From Acidobacteriota bacterium (GTDB lineage: Bacteria > Acidobacteriota > JAAYUB01): a stretch of DNA of 38,691 nt. The notes under the pieces are model-generated. The model had not been told where the DNA came from. It saw only the letters and a program-made list of their open reading frames with translations, and did no database searches. The stretch lies in contig JAKQOW010000122.1 of assembly GCA_029565065.1 (NCBI GenBank), positions 1 through 38,691 on the forward strand, given 5' to 3'. Positions 25,001 to 33,504 of this stretch are shown here, in pieces. The first letter of the stretch is position 1; each line of letters opens with the position of its first letter. Made by a program: the position numbers and the translations under genes.

Positions 25001-28000
25001 GTCTGCAGCAGTTTGAGGACCGTATCCACAGCCCAGTCACACCGGTGCCATTCCGAATAGAGGAGCATTTCAGCCATCGCCTGGCGGCGGGGCATGTCGG
25101 AATAGGCCTGCGCGTACTGCCGGGCCAGGTCTCGCGCCTCGCCTTCTAGTCCCGCGCGCCATGCGGCAGTGGCGGCATCCCACAGCCAGTCGGGATCGTT
25201 GTAGTTGAGACGGGCCAGCTCCAGACAGCAATCCTTCATCGCCCGCCAGTCGCCCATCAGCTCCAGCGGCCGGAGCGCCTCGGCGCCCAGATCGGTCCGC
25301 TGCGGCACCACCTTTAGGCACTGGGCGTAGAGCGCCGCCGCCGCCTTCGGGTTGTCCCGCAGCATGTCCAGCCGGGCCAACACCAGCGGCCAACGGTAGT
25401 CGGATGCGCTGTCGGCCGCGGCTTTCCGGAAGTAGCCCTCCAGCCGGGGCAGCAGTTCCGCCCGCTGGGCCGTCAGCACGGCCCGTTCCAGCACGGCCCG
25501 GTCCTCGGGCACGAGCTTCAGGATCTCATAGTATTCGTCCACCGACTGGACGCGGTCGCCGGCGGCCCACGCCGCCGCGGCCACGCGGCTCCGCAGGTCC
25601 ACCGCTCGCTCCTTTCGCGCGGCGGGATCAGGAACAAGAGACCCAAGCCGCGCCAGCGTCCGGCGGATCTCCGGGATGGCGGCGGCCGGCTGGCCGGCTG
25701 CCGTCAGGGCGGACCAGCGGAGTTCCATCACCGCCAGATCGTCCGGCTCCGCGTTGAGCCATTCGGCGGCCACCGCCGCGGCCTCCAGCGGCTTTCCATC
25801 ATCGGTCAGGATATGGATGAGCCGCTCGGTGAACTCGCGCCGGTACGGCGCCACGGCCCGCGGCAGGGCGTTGCCGAGCACGCCCGCCGCCCGGCTGCGC
25901 CGGTCGAGGCTCACGTAGGTGTCCACCGACCGCCGGATGACGCCCAGGTTGACGGGGTGTTCGCGCACCAGCTCGGCCAGCGCGCGGTCCGCCTCATCGC
26001 CCCGCCCGCCGTCCACCAGTTGTTGGATCCAGGCAAAGTTAGCGCTCAGCCGTTCCGCGCCGGGCGGAGCCAGCTGCACCAGAAGCCGGTAACCGCGCAT
26101 TCGGTCGGCGGCGGTCAACAGGTCGGACAGCTGGCCCAGCGCCTCGCGGATCGTGTCGGCCCCGGCGGATTCAGTCACCAGCGAGGCGGCCCATTCGGCC
26201 AGCGGAAACTCATCCGCCAGATTCCATTCCTGCAGAAAATTGCGCAGGTTGTTCAGGTACTCCACCGGCTTGGGACCACCACGCAGCCGCTCGGAAACGG
26301 CCTGCGTGAAGATGCGTCGGTTCTCCTCCTTCTGGAGCAGCTGGTTGAGGCGCGCTCGAGCCTCCCAGTGCCGGTCGCCCCACGCCAGCGCCAGCTTGAG
26401 ATATTCGGTCATGGCCGCGCCGGTCTGGCCGTCTTCTTCCAGCAGCACGCCCATTTCGAACGGGAACAGGTCGGGGTCATCCCGGCGTTGCCGGATCTCC
26501 CGGATCACCGAACGCGCTTCGTCGAACAGATAGTAGTCCCAGAATACGGTGGCCACGCTCAGCCACTGGTCGGGATCGTCCGGATACAACGTCAGCACCT
26601 GCCGCCAGCGGCGCGCGCCGCCAGCCACGTCGCCGCCCAGGGCCAGGCAGTCGCCGGCTTCGATGAGCAGCTCGCCCTGTCGGCCGGTGCGGCGACCCAG
26701 ATCCGCCAGCAGATCCGCCGCCTGCGCGTAGCGGGCGGGGTCCTGGACACCGCCCGATCGAAGCAGTTCCGCGGCGCGGCGGGCGATGGTGTCGTCACCC
26801 GGATACAGTTCCACCAGTCGCCGGTACAGCGGGGTGGCCGCCTCGAACCGGCACCGCCAGATGTTGGCTTCGGCGCCCAGGTAGATCTGCAGCGGGTCCT
26901 CGCCGGATGGCGCGGCGGCCAGCGCACCGTCCAGCAGTTTCCGGGCGGTCAGGTCCTGGAAATAGCGGTCGCGCGCCTCGGCGGAGAGCATGAAATAGGT
27001 CGCCACGAGCTGCCGGTAACGGTTCGCATCCACCTGGCCGGCCATCCGCATGGCTTCCGCCTGGAAGCGGGGATTGAGCGGAAACCGGTCAAGGGCGGCC
27101 GTCGCCACCTCGAGGGCATACCGCCGGTAGGGCTTTTCGCCCAACGGTCCGGACGCCTGGGGGAGCACCGAGCCGATGTACGATTCCAGGCTGGAGCCGT
27201 CGAACGTCTGCACCAGCTTGGCGGTGAGTTGTTGGAACTCCTGGATCCGCTTGACGCGGATGTAAAACCGGGCCAGCCGGTTGAACCAGCCGGGACCCTC
27301 GAACTGCTCCGCGGCCCGGCGGTACAGCGCCTCCTGTTCCGCCGCCAGATCGCCCGATTCGAGGAGGCTCGCCAGCTTCTCATAGAGCTGTTCGTCCTGT
27401 GGGTGCGCGTCGATAAGCCGGCGATACACCGCCACGGCGTCCAGCAGGCGCCGGCGGTTCGTCAGGAAGTTCGTTAGGGCATCCAGCGCCTGCCACCGGT
27501 TCCGCCGAGGCGCCTCGTCGCCCGCCGTCCAGTACTCCAGGGAGCTTGCGCCGAGCGGCGCGGCGGGTTGGGACTGACCCTCCACCGCCACGGCCTGACG
27601 GTAGCAGCGCTCGACAGTGGCCGTCGCCGCGTCGCCGCCGGCCGCGGCAGTCTCGGCCGCCTGCAGCCACAGCCCGCGCCGCAGGTCGGGATCGCGCGCC
27701 GCCTGCGCCAGCTCCTCCAGCAAGGCCAGGGCGCCCGTCCGGTCCCCGGTCCGTAAGTAGAGCGGGGCCAGGCCGGCCCGGTAGCGGACGTAGTCGTCCG
27801 GCGCCAGGCCCGGTCGGAGCTCGGCCACCACCGCCTCAGCCCGTCGGGCCAGGAAATACGGCTCGCCGGCCCGCTCCAGATCCCGCAGTTCGCTCGCCGG
27901 ATCCACGCCGTTGAGCAGGATGGAAAGCATGCCGTTGAGGAAGCCCGGGTTGGCGTCGGCGGTTACCAGGGTGGCCAGGCCGCCCAGCGACTGGGCGGTG

Positions 28001-29211
28001 TACCCGTCCACGCCGCTCTCGGGCGCGACCAGCAGACGGTACGCCGCCTGGAGCGCTTCCTCGCGGACCAGCGTCAGCGGCACGCCGGGCACGCGCACTG
28101 TCTGACCGGCCGGGGAGGCCAGGTAGAAGCTGTGGAAGTACCGGAGAGCCTCGGCGTCGTCCCGGCAGCGGTGGGCCAGAACGCCCATCACCGCGAGCTC
28201 TTCGCTCCGCCAGGCCGCCGCCGGAGCAGTGGCGCCCAGACGGGTGTTCCGAATCAGCCGGTAATCGCGCAAGAGCGAGGCGGCGCCGCTCAGGTTGTCG
28301 CGGAACATCTGGGCGTGGTACAGGCGATAGACCGCGCCGGCGTCCAGCGGGTCACGCCGCAGCCGCTCCTCGGCCGCGCGCAGCGTGTCGGGCCACAGCC
28401 TGGCTTTCTCCAGCGCCCCGAACAGGTGCCGGACCGCCTCCGCCTCCATCAGGGGATGGAACTCCTTCTCGAACAGGGTGCGGACCGCCGCCGTCTCACC
28501 GCGGGCCGCCATCGCCCGCGCCTGCAGCGCCGTCACCGTGTCACGATCGTCAGGGAACGCCTGCCGGTACTCGCCCAGGGCCGCGGCCAGCGTCTCCCAA
28601 CGCGCATCGGCCAGCAGGGTTTCCAGCCACGACTGGAAGACGGCCGCCTGGTCGGGGCGCCCGTTGAAAGCGGCGACATGCCGGCGGTGCAGGGCGTCCT
28701 GTTCCGCCGGCGTCAGCCCGGCCGGGACCGCCAGGCTCATGATTCGGTTCCACACCTCGGCGAGGCCGAGCGGCGCCTTCTCCCCTCCGGTCAGGAGGGC
28801 GGTGGAACGTTCCAACAGCTCCAGTTCCGGTCGGGCCATGCCGTGCCGCCGGTAGAACGCCGCCAGGCAGGTCACGCCTTCCGCCGACGGGCCGGTCCGC
28901 TCGTTCCAGTTTCGCCAGACGGCTTCGGCCTCATCCAGCCGGCCGGTCTGCTCCAGCAAGCGGGCCCGAACGGGCAGCCGCCAGTTCTCGTCACCGGTCG
29001 CGAGCAGTTCCAGCGCGCGTCCCGGCGGAATGGGCACGAGGACGTTCTGCCCGTCGAGAGCACGCCGCTCGTAGAGCGCGGTCAGCTCCGGCGAACCGCG
29101 CTCCAGGTACTCGGGCTGGATCAGCCGCAGGCACTTCCACGTGCCGGTGTCCGAGGCCAGGAAAGCCAGGCCGGCGGCCAGCAGAATGGTGCAGAGCGCG
29201 ATCTTCTTCAT
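22054..29211 (-). CDS. Giant exported TPR-repeat protein (2,385 residues)
   Basis: The start is the ATG at 29211, overlapping the previous stop by ATGA. It gives a clear signal peptide (KKIALCTILLAAGLAFLAS) and GAGG upstream; the open frame extends further, but only as antisense-free noncoding extension over the preceding gene. After about residue 40 the protein is a nearly continuous helical array of TPR-like units. Examples are RLLEQTGRLDEAEAVWRNW, LERSTALLTGGEK, ELYPGDDTIARRAAELL, LYPDDPDQWLSVATVF and LNAEPDDLAVMELRWSA. It has no membrane span beyond the signal and no enzymatic motif, so it is likely a periplasmic or surface scaffold. At 7.2 kb it is the largest gene here. It lies between the VIT/VWA gene and the exported DUF3352-like gene in the operon. 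An unbroken frame of this length argues it is functional. Confidence 0.85.
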   Translation of the reverse strand: MKKIALCTILLAAGLAFLASDTGTWKCLRLIQPEYLERGSPELTALYERRALDGQNVLVPIPPGRALELLATGDENWRLPVRARLLEQTGRLDEAEAVWRNWNERTGPSAEGVTCLAAFYRRHGMARPELELLERSTALLTGGEKAPLGLAEVWNRIMSLAVPAGLTPAEQDALHRRHVAAFNGRPDQAAVFQSWLETLLADARWETLAAALGEYRQAFPDDRDTVTALQARAMAARGETAAVRTLFEKEFHPLMEAEAVRHLFGALEKARLWPDTLRAAEERLRRDPLDAGAVYRLYHAQMFRDNLSGAASLLRDYRLIRNTRLGATAPAAAWRSEELAVMGVLAHRCRDDAEALRYFHSFYLASPAGQTVRVPGVPLTLVREEALQAAYRLLVAPESGVDGYTAQSLGGLATLVTADANPGFLNGMLSILLNGVDPASELRDLERAGEPYFLARRAEAVVAELRPGLAPDDYVRYRAGLAPLYLRTGDRTGALALLEELAQAARDPDLRRGLWLQAAETAAAGGDAATATVERCYRQAVAVEGQSQPAAPLGASSLEYWTAGDEAPRRNRWQALDALTNFLTNRRRLLDAVAVYRRLIDAHPQDEQLYEKLASLLESGDLAAEQEALYRRAAEQFEGPGWFNRLARFYIRVKRIQEFQQLTAKLVQTFDGSSLESYIGSVLPQASGPLGEKPYRRYALEVATAALDRFPLNPRFQAEAMRMAGQVDANRYRQLVATYFMLSAEARDRYFQDLTARKLLDGALAAAPSGEDPLQIYLGAEANIWRCRFEAATPLYRRLVELYPGDDTIARRAAELLRSGGVQDPARYAQAADLLADLGRRTGRQGELLIEAGDCLALGGDVAGGARRWRQVLTLYPDDPDQWLSVATVFWDYYLFDEARSVIREIRQRRDDPDLFPFEMGVLLEEDGQTGAAMTEYLKLALAWGDRHWEARARLNQLLQKEENRRIFTQAVSERLRGGPKPVEYLNNLRNFLQEWNLADEFPLAEWAASLVTESAGADTIREALGQLSDLLTAADRMRGYRLLVQLAPPGAERLSANFAWIQQLVDGGRGDEADRALAELVREHPVNLGVIRRSVDTYVSLDRRSRAAGVLGNALPRAVAPYRREFTERLIHILTDDGKPLEAAAVAAEWLNAEPDDLAVMELRWSALTAAGQPAAAIPEIRRTLARLGSLVPDPAARKERAVDLRSRVAAAAWAAGDRVQSVDEYYEILKLVPEDRAVLERAVLTAQRAELLPRLEGYFRKAAADSASDYRWPLVLARLDMLRDNPKAAAALYAQCLKVVPQRTDLGAEALRPLELMGDWRAMKDCCLELARLNYNDPDWLWDAATAAWRAGLEGEARDLARQYAQAYSDMPRRQAMAEMLLYSEWHRCDWAVDTVLKLLQTAQLDDALAWDLDSNGLMTIAARSNRMPQLVDRLLAIVDGAVRRNEIDRAAAWLSLAGAGLRETLPAETRQAVVRQFQARLGGYLNGPLKDNTLEVLIQPAEQGVITELLGPLYLGKVREEGGNYVNWRIREYLFARGMWAELSALNDVILTRIDPGDWDYRRLQAEQAWLEMLQARTPAELERLRQIYRNPDHEPGLEEAWRYFELLSRQDGLAELGADQGGVQWHKGAFVEFLAAKKEYALAARSLQTVFADGSPVWRDAHTALLAATPGSPLGAEQPFSRILHLVPVRDLLETADEDNTALMPPHWYRYAARYGDWLLVSGKADSGAAWMVAELERNNHRRLEYETLFMRLLTQGRTAEARRCLPWLTAMEARPLDDAWNGLRLAAAGSDAAAVTAAYGQLLDLLAADKVGNFLPGNGLELVGIGKRSGLLTRFRDKWPGVMISQGALEEYGPAGDTLMVLLFALPPADRWAVVEGCVRRHARPVAALEFCLNRNLAAVDTDGRLAALAVEVAPEDSTLGREARLAALVRSWGAAGPPVQTDDNLSVQRATLCVDETLSQTVGQLTPADWRRWWGWLNSQKPTGGPPPAEAFQAWIESQPGGATSWSDLNVRFLRAFGWTVRAAELSRESVLSAIKDRYPTAEESFLVAVYDAERGDAAGMAARFREALNRAEDRTEMARRIMLFLAEHDRFDQMEPVLAVFEGLDRGSPVADGYRLRMQFAADYRQVTLARLLAYLDRPDVALEAKTETIETAIRYGLKNRPWAAELARGVPITPPSTGWSEVRRLLALRLHALQFGAPAAFPAAEADLAGYPDARLLVRWLVERAEGAGNTALQAKYLPVLFRTRTESEPVLPLLQKAVPAGLERTAVTLVNQAALNYEHLMARDNPDSVDDVGGSLAEFLSREARGPDDLVVVENLMDRLNLRGALENVWLRALTWRLDAPVRQGVADRLFVLLEEKARQRRVWDSRFQLDHQLSD

Positions 29212-30086
29212 GGCAGGATCCTCACTTGGTAATCCTTCCGATACACGTTGTGGGCTTGGTCCTCCGCCACCAGCGACAGCATCCGCATCCCCGGCGCTGA
29301 CCCGGCGGGCACGGACAGTGTGCCCGTGCAGCAACGGTCGGCGGCGCTCCAGGCCAGACGCACCCGGCCGCCGCCCTCGATCGTCGCAGTCAGGTGGCGG
29401 GTGTCCGGCGGCGCGTCCACCTCGAGCCGGAGCCGGGTGCCGCCCGCGACCGTCTGCACCGTGTTGCGCCACTGCACCGCCGGCGCCCGGCTGTCGATCA
29501 CGAAACTTTTCTCCTCGCGATACAGCCGGCCGCCGCCGTCCCGCAGAATAATGAGGCAGCGGTGGGTGCCGTCGGCCACTTCGGCCGGCACGAAAAACCG
29601 CGCCTGCCACATGCCCAGCGGCTCGATCCACCGCATGGGCAGCGTCTCACCCCATGGGAGCCGGACCGTGGCCGCCACCACCGACGGGTCGGCCGCCACC
29701 CGCAGCACCGGATCCTTGGGCTGGATGACCCGCGGTCGGAGCAGCGACCGCGGCGCGGCCAGGAACGACGTGTACGGGGTGACGAACTTGTATTTGCGTG
29801 ACAGCTCGATGATCTCGCGGATGCTGGCGGCGTCCTCCCCCTCCCGGTTGATCCGGTCGAGCAGGTAATCCACCCGCGCCCGGGCCCAGACGCGCGGCAG
29901 CAGGTTGTGGGCCAGGTTGCGTTCGGGCAGGACCGCCGTGACCGTCTGCTCATAGGCGGCGCCGTCCGGCGCCGCGCCGCGCAGGCGCAGCGTGACGTCG
30001 GGCGCCGGCTTGTAGCGCCCCACCCACGTCCCGCTGGCGGCAGCGAAGATGCTCACCGGGTGGGCCGGGTAGACGCGGTTCAACAC
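29208..30086 (-). CDS. C-terminal part of the VIT/VWA protein in a shifted frame
   Basis: This is a 292-codon frame that a gene caller would start at the GTG at 30086. The GTG overlaps the TGA of the upstream frame in GTGTTGA. I think it is not a separate gene. It continues what VIT/VWA proteins carry after the VWA domain: NRVYPAHPVSIFAAASGTWV, then GRYK, and a helical EIIELSRKYKFVTPYTSFLA, which is that family's standard ending block. A beta-rich C-terminal domain follows, running to QAHNVYRKDYQVRILP. The same frame is open and family-like upstream of the GTG (EVGRFGREPFGGLGLEGGAG). That is expected if one base was lost near 30145-30153. It lacks a signal peptide of its own. The stop overlaps the TPR start by ATGA. 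Confidence 0.75.
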   Translation of the reverse strand: MLNRVYPAHPVSIFAAASGTWVGRYKPAPDVTLRLRGAAPDGAAYEQTVTAVLPERNLAHNLLPRVWARARVDYLLDRINREGEDAASIREIIELSRKYKFVTPYTSFLAAPRSLLRPRVIQPKDPVLRVAADPSVVAATVRLPWGETLPMRWIEPLGMWQARFFVPAEVADGTHRCLIILRDGGGRLYREEKSFVIDSRAPAVQWRNTVQTVAGGTRLRLEVDAPPDTRHLTATIEGGGRVRLAWSAADRCCTGTLSVPAGSAPGMRMLSLVAEDQAHNVYRKDYQVRILP

Positions 30087-31576
30087 GCCGGCGCCCCCTT
30101 CGAGGCCCAGCCCGCCGAACGGCTCCCGCCCGAACCGGCCGACCTCAGCTGCAGGTCGGTGGTGATGTCCTCGCGGCTGCCCAGGGCGAGGACCTGACCG
30201 CCGGTCCAGCCGGCCAGGATCTCCAGCAGCGCCCGGTTGGCGTCGTCGCCGGTGGCCACGCCGTGCACTTTCAGGCCGCGACCCTGGAAGAGCGGCTTGA
30301 CCTTGTCCAGCACGGCGGCGTTCTTGACGCGGCCGGTCGTGGGCATCCAGTCGCCGATCAGCACAAGGTGGCGGTCCGGCGACCGCCCCTGCGCCGCCTG
30401 GTTCGCCGCGGCTTCCAGGGCGGGCACCGGATCAGTGCCGCCGGCCAGGTAACCGCCGAGGAACGCCTCCAGCGCGCGGCCGACGTTCTCCGGCGTGGCC
30501 GCAACCGGTTTGGGGAAAATCGACCGGGCCTTCTCACCGAACAGCACCAGATTGAAATCGTCCGTCGGCTGCAGCGCCCCCAGGTACGCGCGCAGGGTCT
30601 CGTGCGCCTGCTGGAGCTTGCCCCACCACATGGACAACGACGTGTCCAGCACCACGATCGCGGTGACCGGCCGCCGGCCGGACGCGGGCGAGGCCGGAAA
30701 CAGGTGGTCCAGCAGAAAGTAGCCGTCGTCCGTCGCCTCGCTGGCCGGCCGGTCCTCCGCCGTCAACGCCCGTCCCGCCAGCAGTTCGGACTCCCGCCCC
30801 CGCCAGGTCAGCCAGACGGATGACGGTTGGGCGGTATCCACCGTCCACTTGAAACCGAAATCCTCCGTCAGCAAGACGTTGCGGCCCTGCCAGGCGCCCT
30901 CGACCCGGTTGGCGTCCGGCTGGCGCCACGGCAGCGGGTAGGCGGCGGCGGCCAGCGTGAAGTCCCGGATCGCCCGCCCGTCAGCCACCGCCAGCTCCAC
31001 GCTGAGGGAGCGAACGGTCTGGGCGGGGAAGATCCGGCTCTTGAGGGGCAGAACCATCTCCACCCGCCCGTCGGCCACCGCCAGGTGCTGCTGGTATTCC
31101 AGCTCCACCCGCTTGAAGCCGCGGGGCGGAATGGGCGCCACCTTGACCGTGAAGAAGTCGGCGGGGATCTCCGATTCCTCCCCTTCACCGCCCATTTGGA
31201 GCAGACCGGGATCGATGGCCTGTGCGGCCAGATCCCGATAAATTTCGGCGGCCTTGCGCTTCTCCAGGATCACGCCGGGGATACGGGTGGCGCCGTCCCA
31301 GATGGCGAAATCGCTCAGCGACGCCCCCGGCGGAAACGAGAAGAGATAGGTTCCCTCCAGGATCCGGTGGTCGTGGCTGGCGTAGTACTGGGTCATCCGG
31401 ACGCGCATCAGGCCCTGGTCCACCTCGATGCGGATCTGCATCTCCTCCAGGCTGAGAATGGCCGGGTCCGGCTGCGACTTGACGGACGACGGGATCAGCA
31501 CTCCGGCGTCGGCCAGGGGCCACGCGCCCAGCAGGACGGTCCAGATCAGCAGCCAGCGGATTCGGGCTCTGTTCAT
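30080..31576 (-). CDS. VIT/VWA-domain exported protein, N-terminal part (frame broken near its 3' end)
   Basis: 498 residues from the ATG at 31576 (ATGA overlap with the propeller gene). The signal peptide is NRARIRWLLIWTVLLGAWPL followed by ADAG. The VIT domain covers about residues 28-170, with the hallmark EIYRDLAAQAIDPGLLQ (about 111-127). The VWA domain covers about residues 303-470, with the MIDAS motif DTSLS (311-315), a GGTDP threonine loop and IGDWMP. VIT/VWA proteins (inter-alpha-trypsin-inhibitor-like) are extracytoplasmic interaction modules that bind ligands through a metal ion. After ITTDLQ the frame ends in a Ser/Gly-rich tail ending KGAPAC that does not fit the family. A one-base gain restores the frame into the 29208-30086 ORF, giving a 789-residue protein of normal architecture. 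Confidence 0.85.
   Translation of the reverse strand: MNRARIRWLLIWTVLLGAWPLADAGVLIPSSVKSQPDPAILSLEEMQIRIEVDQGLMRVRMTQYYASHDHRILEGTYLFSFPPGASLSDFAIWDGATRIPGVILEKRKAAEIYRDLAAQAIDPGLLQMGGEGEESEIPADFFTVKVAPIPPRGFKRVELEYQQHLAVADGRVEMVLPLKSRIFPAQTVRSLSVELAVADGRAIRDFTLAAAAYPLPWRQPDANRVEGAWQGRNVLLTEDFGFKWTVDTAQPSSVWLTWRGRESELLAGRALTAEDRPASEATDDGYFLLDHLFPASPASGRRPVTAIVVLDTSLSMWWGKLQQAHETLRAYLGALQPTDDFNLVLFGEKARSIFPKPVAATPENVGRALEAFLGGYLAGGTDPVPALEAAANQAAQGRSPDRHLVLIGDWMPTTGRVKNAAVLDKVKPLFQGRGLKVHGVATGDDANRALLEILAGWTGGQVLALGSREDITTDLQLRSAGSGGSRSAGWASKGAPAC
30139..30159 (-). other. Apparent frameshift site at a palindrome in the VIT/VWA gene
   Basis: The 7-bp arms CCGACCT (30139-30145) and AGGTCGG (30153-30159) flank CAGCTGC. 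The coding frame changes here, from ITTDLQ in one frame to AEVGRFG in the other. One extra base near 30145-30153 would join them as DLQAEVGRFGREP. Hairpins are typical places for a lost base in sequencing or replication, so this may be an assembly error, a real mutation, or (less likely) recoding. Confidence 0.65.
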
Positions 31577-33492
31577 GACGCATGCTCCGGTTTCAAAAAT
31601 TCGGCAGTCAGGGGGACGCGCAGCACCCCGTTGTCGGTGGCGACATACAGGGTGCCGCCGTCGGCCAGCACGGCCTGCACGCTCCGCGACGGCAGCGGCA
31701 GATCCAGGCGCTCGGCCTGCAGGCGGGCCGGGTCGAGCCGCCACAGTCCCTCCTCCAGCGTGCCGGCCAGGATCCACGGGCCGGCGGCGCACAGCGCATT
31801 GGGATTCACGTTGAGCTGGCGGCCGGCGCCACGAAATTCGCGCCAGGTGCCGTCCGGCACCAGCAGCTGGATTCCGCCGCCGTACGTGCCCACGACCACG
31901 CCCTGGGCGCAGGCCTGCAGAGCGGTGATCCAGTTGACTCGCAGCGGCGAATTGTCGGCCTGGTGGACGGCCGCCACCCGCTCGCCCACCATGACGGCCA
32001 GACCGCCCAGCGTGCCCACGTACAGGCGACCCTCCCGTTGGACCGCGCAGTACACCTTGTTCGACGGCAGGCCGTGCAAGGCATAGAACAGCGCCTCGGA
32101 CCCGCCGCTCAGGACCGACAGTCCCTGGCCGTGACACACCCAGGTGGCGCCCCCGGCGGGGATCACTTCGTTGATGTAGGCCGAGCGGAGCGGGCTTTCC
32201 GCCGCGCCCGCCGGCTGGGTTCCGGCGGCTCCCACCGTCCACAGCCCCTGCGCGGTGCCCGCCCAGAGGCGCGCGCCGTCCCAGGCCAGGTGGTTGATCG
32301 TGTTCAGCGCGGGGGTTTCCACACCTTCGCGGCGGCGGCCCGCCCCGTCTCGCGTCTCGATCCCGCCGTCGAAGTATCCCAGCCAGACCGACCCGCCGCC
32401 GGCGGCCAGAGCCATGACCGACGGGCTCGCAAGCTCGCCCGCCGGCACTTCCACGGGACGGCAGTCCGCCGCTCCGGGTGTCCAGCGGAAGATGCCGCGG
32501 TCCGTGAGCAGGTCGATCGCCGCCGATCCCGCCACGGCGTTCCGAACCAGGCCGGGCGCGCCGATGGGGGTGAAGCGCCGCCGGCCGGCGCTCCAGTCGG
32601 ACCATGCGGCGGCGTAGACCTGGTCCTCAATGCAGGCGCAGACCACCTGCCCGGCGCGGTGGCCGGCGAACGACACGGGCCGGCCGGGGAAGAGCATCTC
32701 GACGAAATCACCCGCCGGCGACAGCACCGCCAGTCCGGCGTCGGTGGCTGCCAGCAGCGAGGCATCGGGCAGCGCCTCGAGCCCGGCGACCGATTGCAGG
32801 GGCGGCAGCGCCCCGCCCGGGCGGACCAGCCGGCCATCATCCAGGCGGTAGAGCCCGTGGCGGAAGGTCCCGAGCACCGGCCCCCGGCGGCTCATGGCCA
32901 CGGCCGCCACCCCGTCGTCCCGCAGGCCGGGGAGCGCCACGGCCCGGAACCGCCCCGCCTCCAGCTCCAGCAGTTGGCCGCGGCGGGTAGCGCACCAGAG
33001 CCGTCCCGCTTGGCCGGGCGCGAACGCCGTCACCCAGTCCGCCGACAGGATCGGCAGGTTGAACCGTTCCACCGTCCGCCCGTCCCAGCGGGCCAGCCCG
33101 CCGCCAAGGCCGAGGTACAGCCGGCCGCCCAGCTCCGCCATCGCGGTCACCCGCCCCACCGGCAGGCCGTCGAGGACGCTCACCGACTGCCAGCCGGCGC
33201 CGCCGTCGCGGCTGGCGAGCAGGCCCCGCTCGCCGCCGTAGACCAACCACTCACCGAGACGGGCGCCGGCCCGCCAGGAGCGGCCGTCGGTCCACAACTC
33301 AAAGCCGGCGCCGGCGGGCACCGCGGCGGCCGCGGCCCACGGCGCCGGATACCATGTGTCGCGCGCGGTCTCCTCCGCCAGCTCCAGGCGTTGCTGGAAG
33401 ACCAGGTACAGCGTGAAGCAGGCGATCAGGACCGTCGCCGCCAGCGCGATGAGCGGACCTCGCAACGGATGTCGGGCAGGAGATGTGTCCAT
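31573..33492 (-). CDS. Membrane-anchored beta-propeller (two-component-regulator-propeller-like) protein
   Basis: 639 residues from the ATG at 33492. It has a short cytoplasmic N-terminus, one membrane span (about residues 12-33, GPLIALAATVLIACFTLYLV), and a long extracytoplasmic region, with no lipobox. The rest repeats propeller-like blades: VGRVTAMAELGGRLYLGLGG, then GLARWDG; WVTAFAPGQAGRLWCATRRG; LPSNKVYCAVQREGRLYVGT; WITALQACAQGVVVGT; and a final VQAVLADGGTLYVATDNGVL. This matches the periplasmic propeller modules of hybrid two-component sensors, but no kinase or transmitter domain is attached. It is first in the six-gene operon, 13 nt from a TATAAT box, and overlaps the VIT/VWA gene by ATGA. 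It may be the sensing or docking subunit of the complex. Confidence 0.82.
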   Translation of the reverse strand: MDTSPARHPLRGPLIALAATVLIACFTLYLVFQQRLELAEETARDTWYPAPWAAAAAVPAGAGFELWTDGRSWRAGARLGEWLVYGGERGLLASRDGGAGWQSVSVLDGLPVGRVTAMAELGGRLYLGLGGGLARWDGRTVERFNLPILSADWVTAFAPGQAGRLWCATRRGQLLELEAGRFRAVALPGLRDDGVAAVAMSRRGPVLGTFRHGLYRLDDGRLVRPGGALPPLQSVAGLEALPDASLLAATDAGLAVLSPAGDFVEMLFPGRPVSFAGHRAGQVVCACIEDQVYAAAWSDWSAGRRRFTPIGAPGLVRNAVAGSAAIDLLTDRGIFRWTPGAADCRPVEVPAGELASPSVMALAAGGGSVWLGYFDGGIETRDGAGRRREGVETPALNTINHLAWDGARLWAGTAQGLWTVGAAGTQPAGAAESPLRSAYINEVIPAGGATWVCHGQGLSVLSGGSEALFYALHGLPSNKVYCAVQREGRLYVGTLGGLAVMVGERVAAVHQADNSPLRVNWITALQACAQGVVVGTYGGGIQLLVPDGTWREFRGAGRQLNVNPNALCAAGPWILAGTLEEGLWRLDPARLQAERLDLPLPSRSVQAVLADGGTLYVATDNGVLRVPLTAEFLKPEHAS

Positions 33493-33504
33493 ACAGCTAT
33501 CGCC

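Noticed and set aside
29208..30086. Treating the 292-residue frame as an independent gene
   Set aside because: The upstream portion of the same frame is still VIT/VWA-like, it has no signal peptide, and it begins mid-domain. A frameshifted continuation fits better. It is listed as a part, not a new gene.
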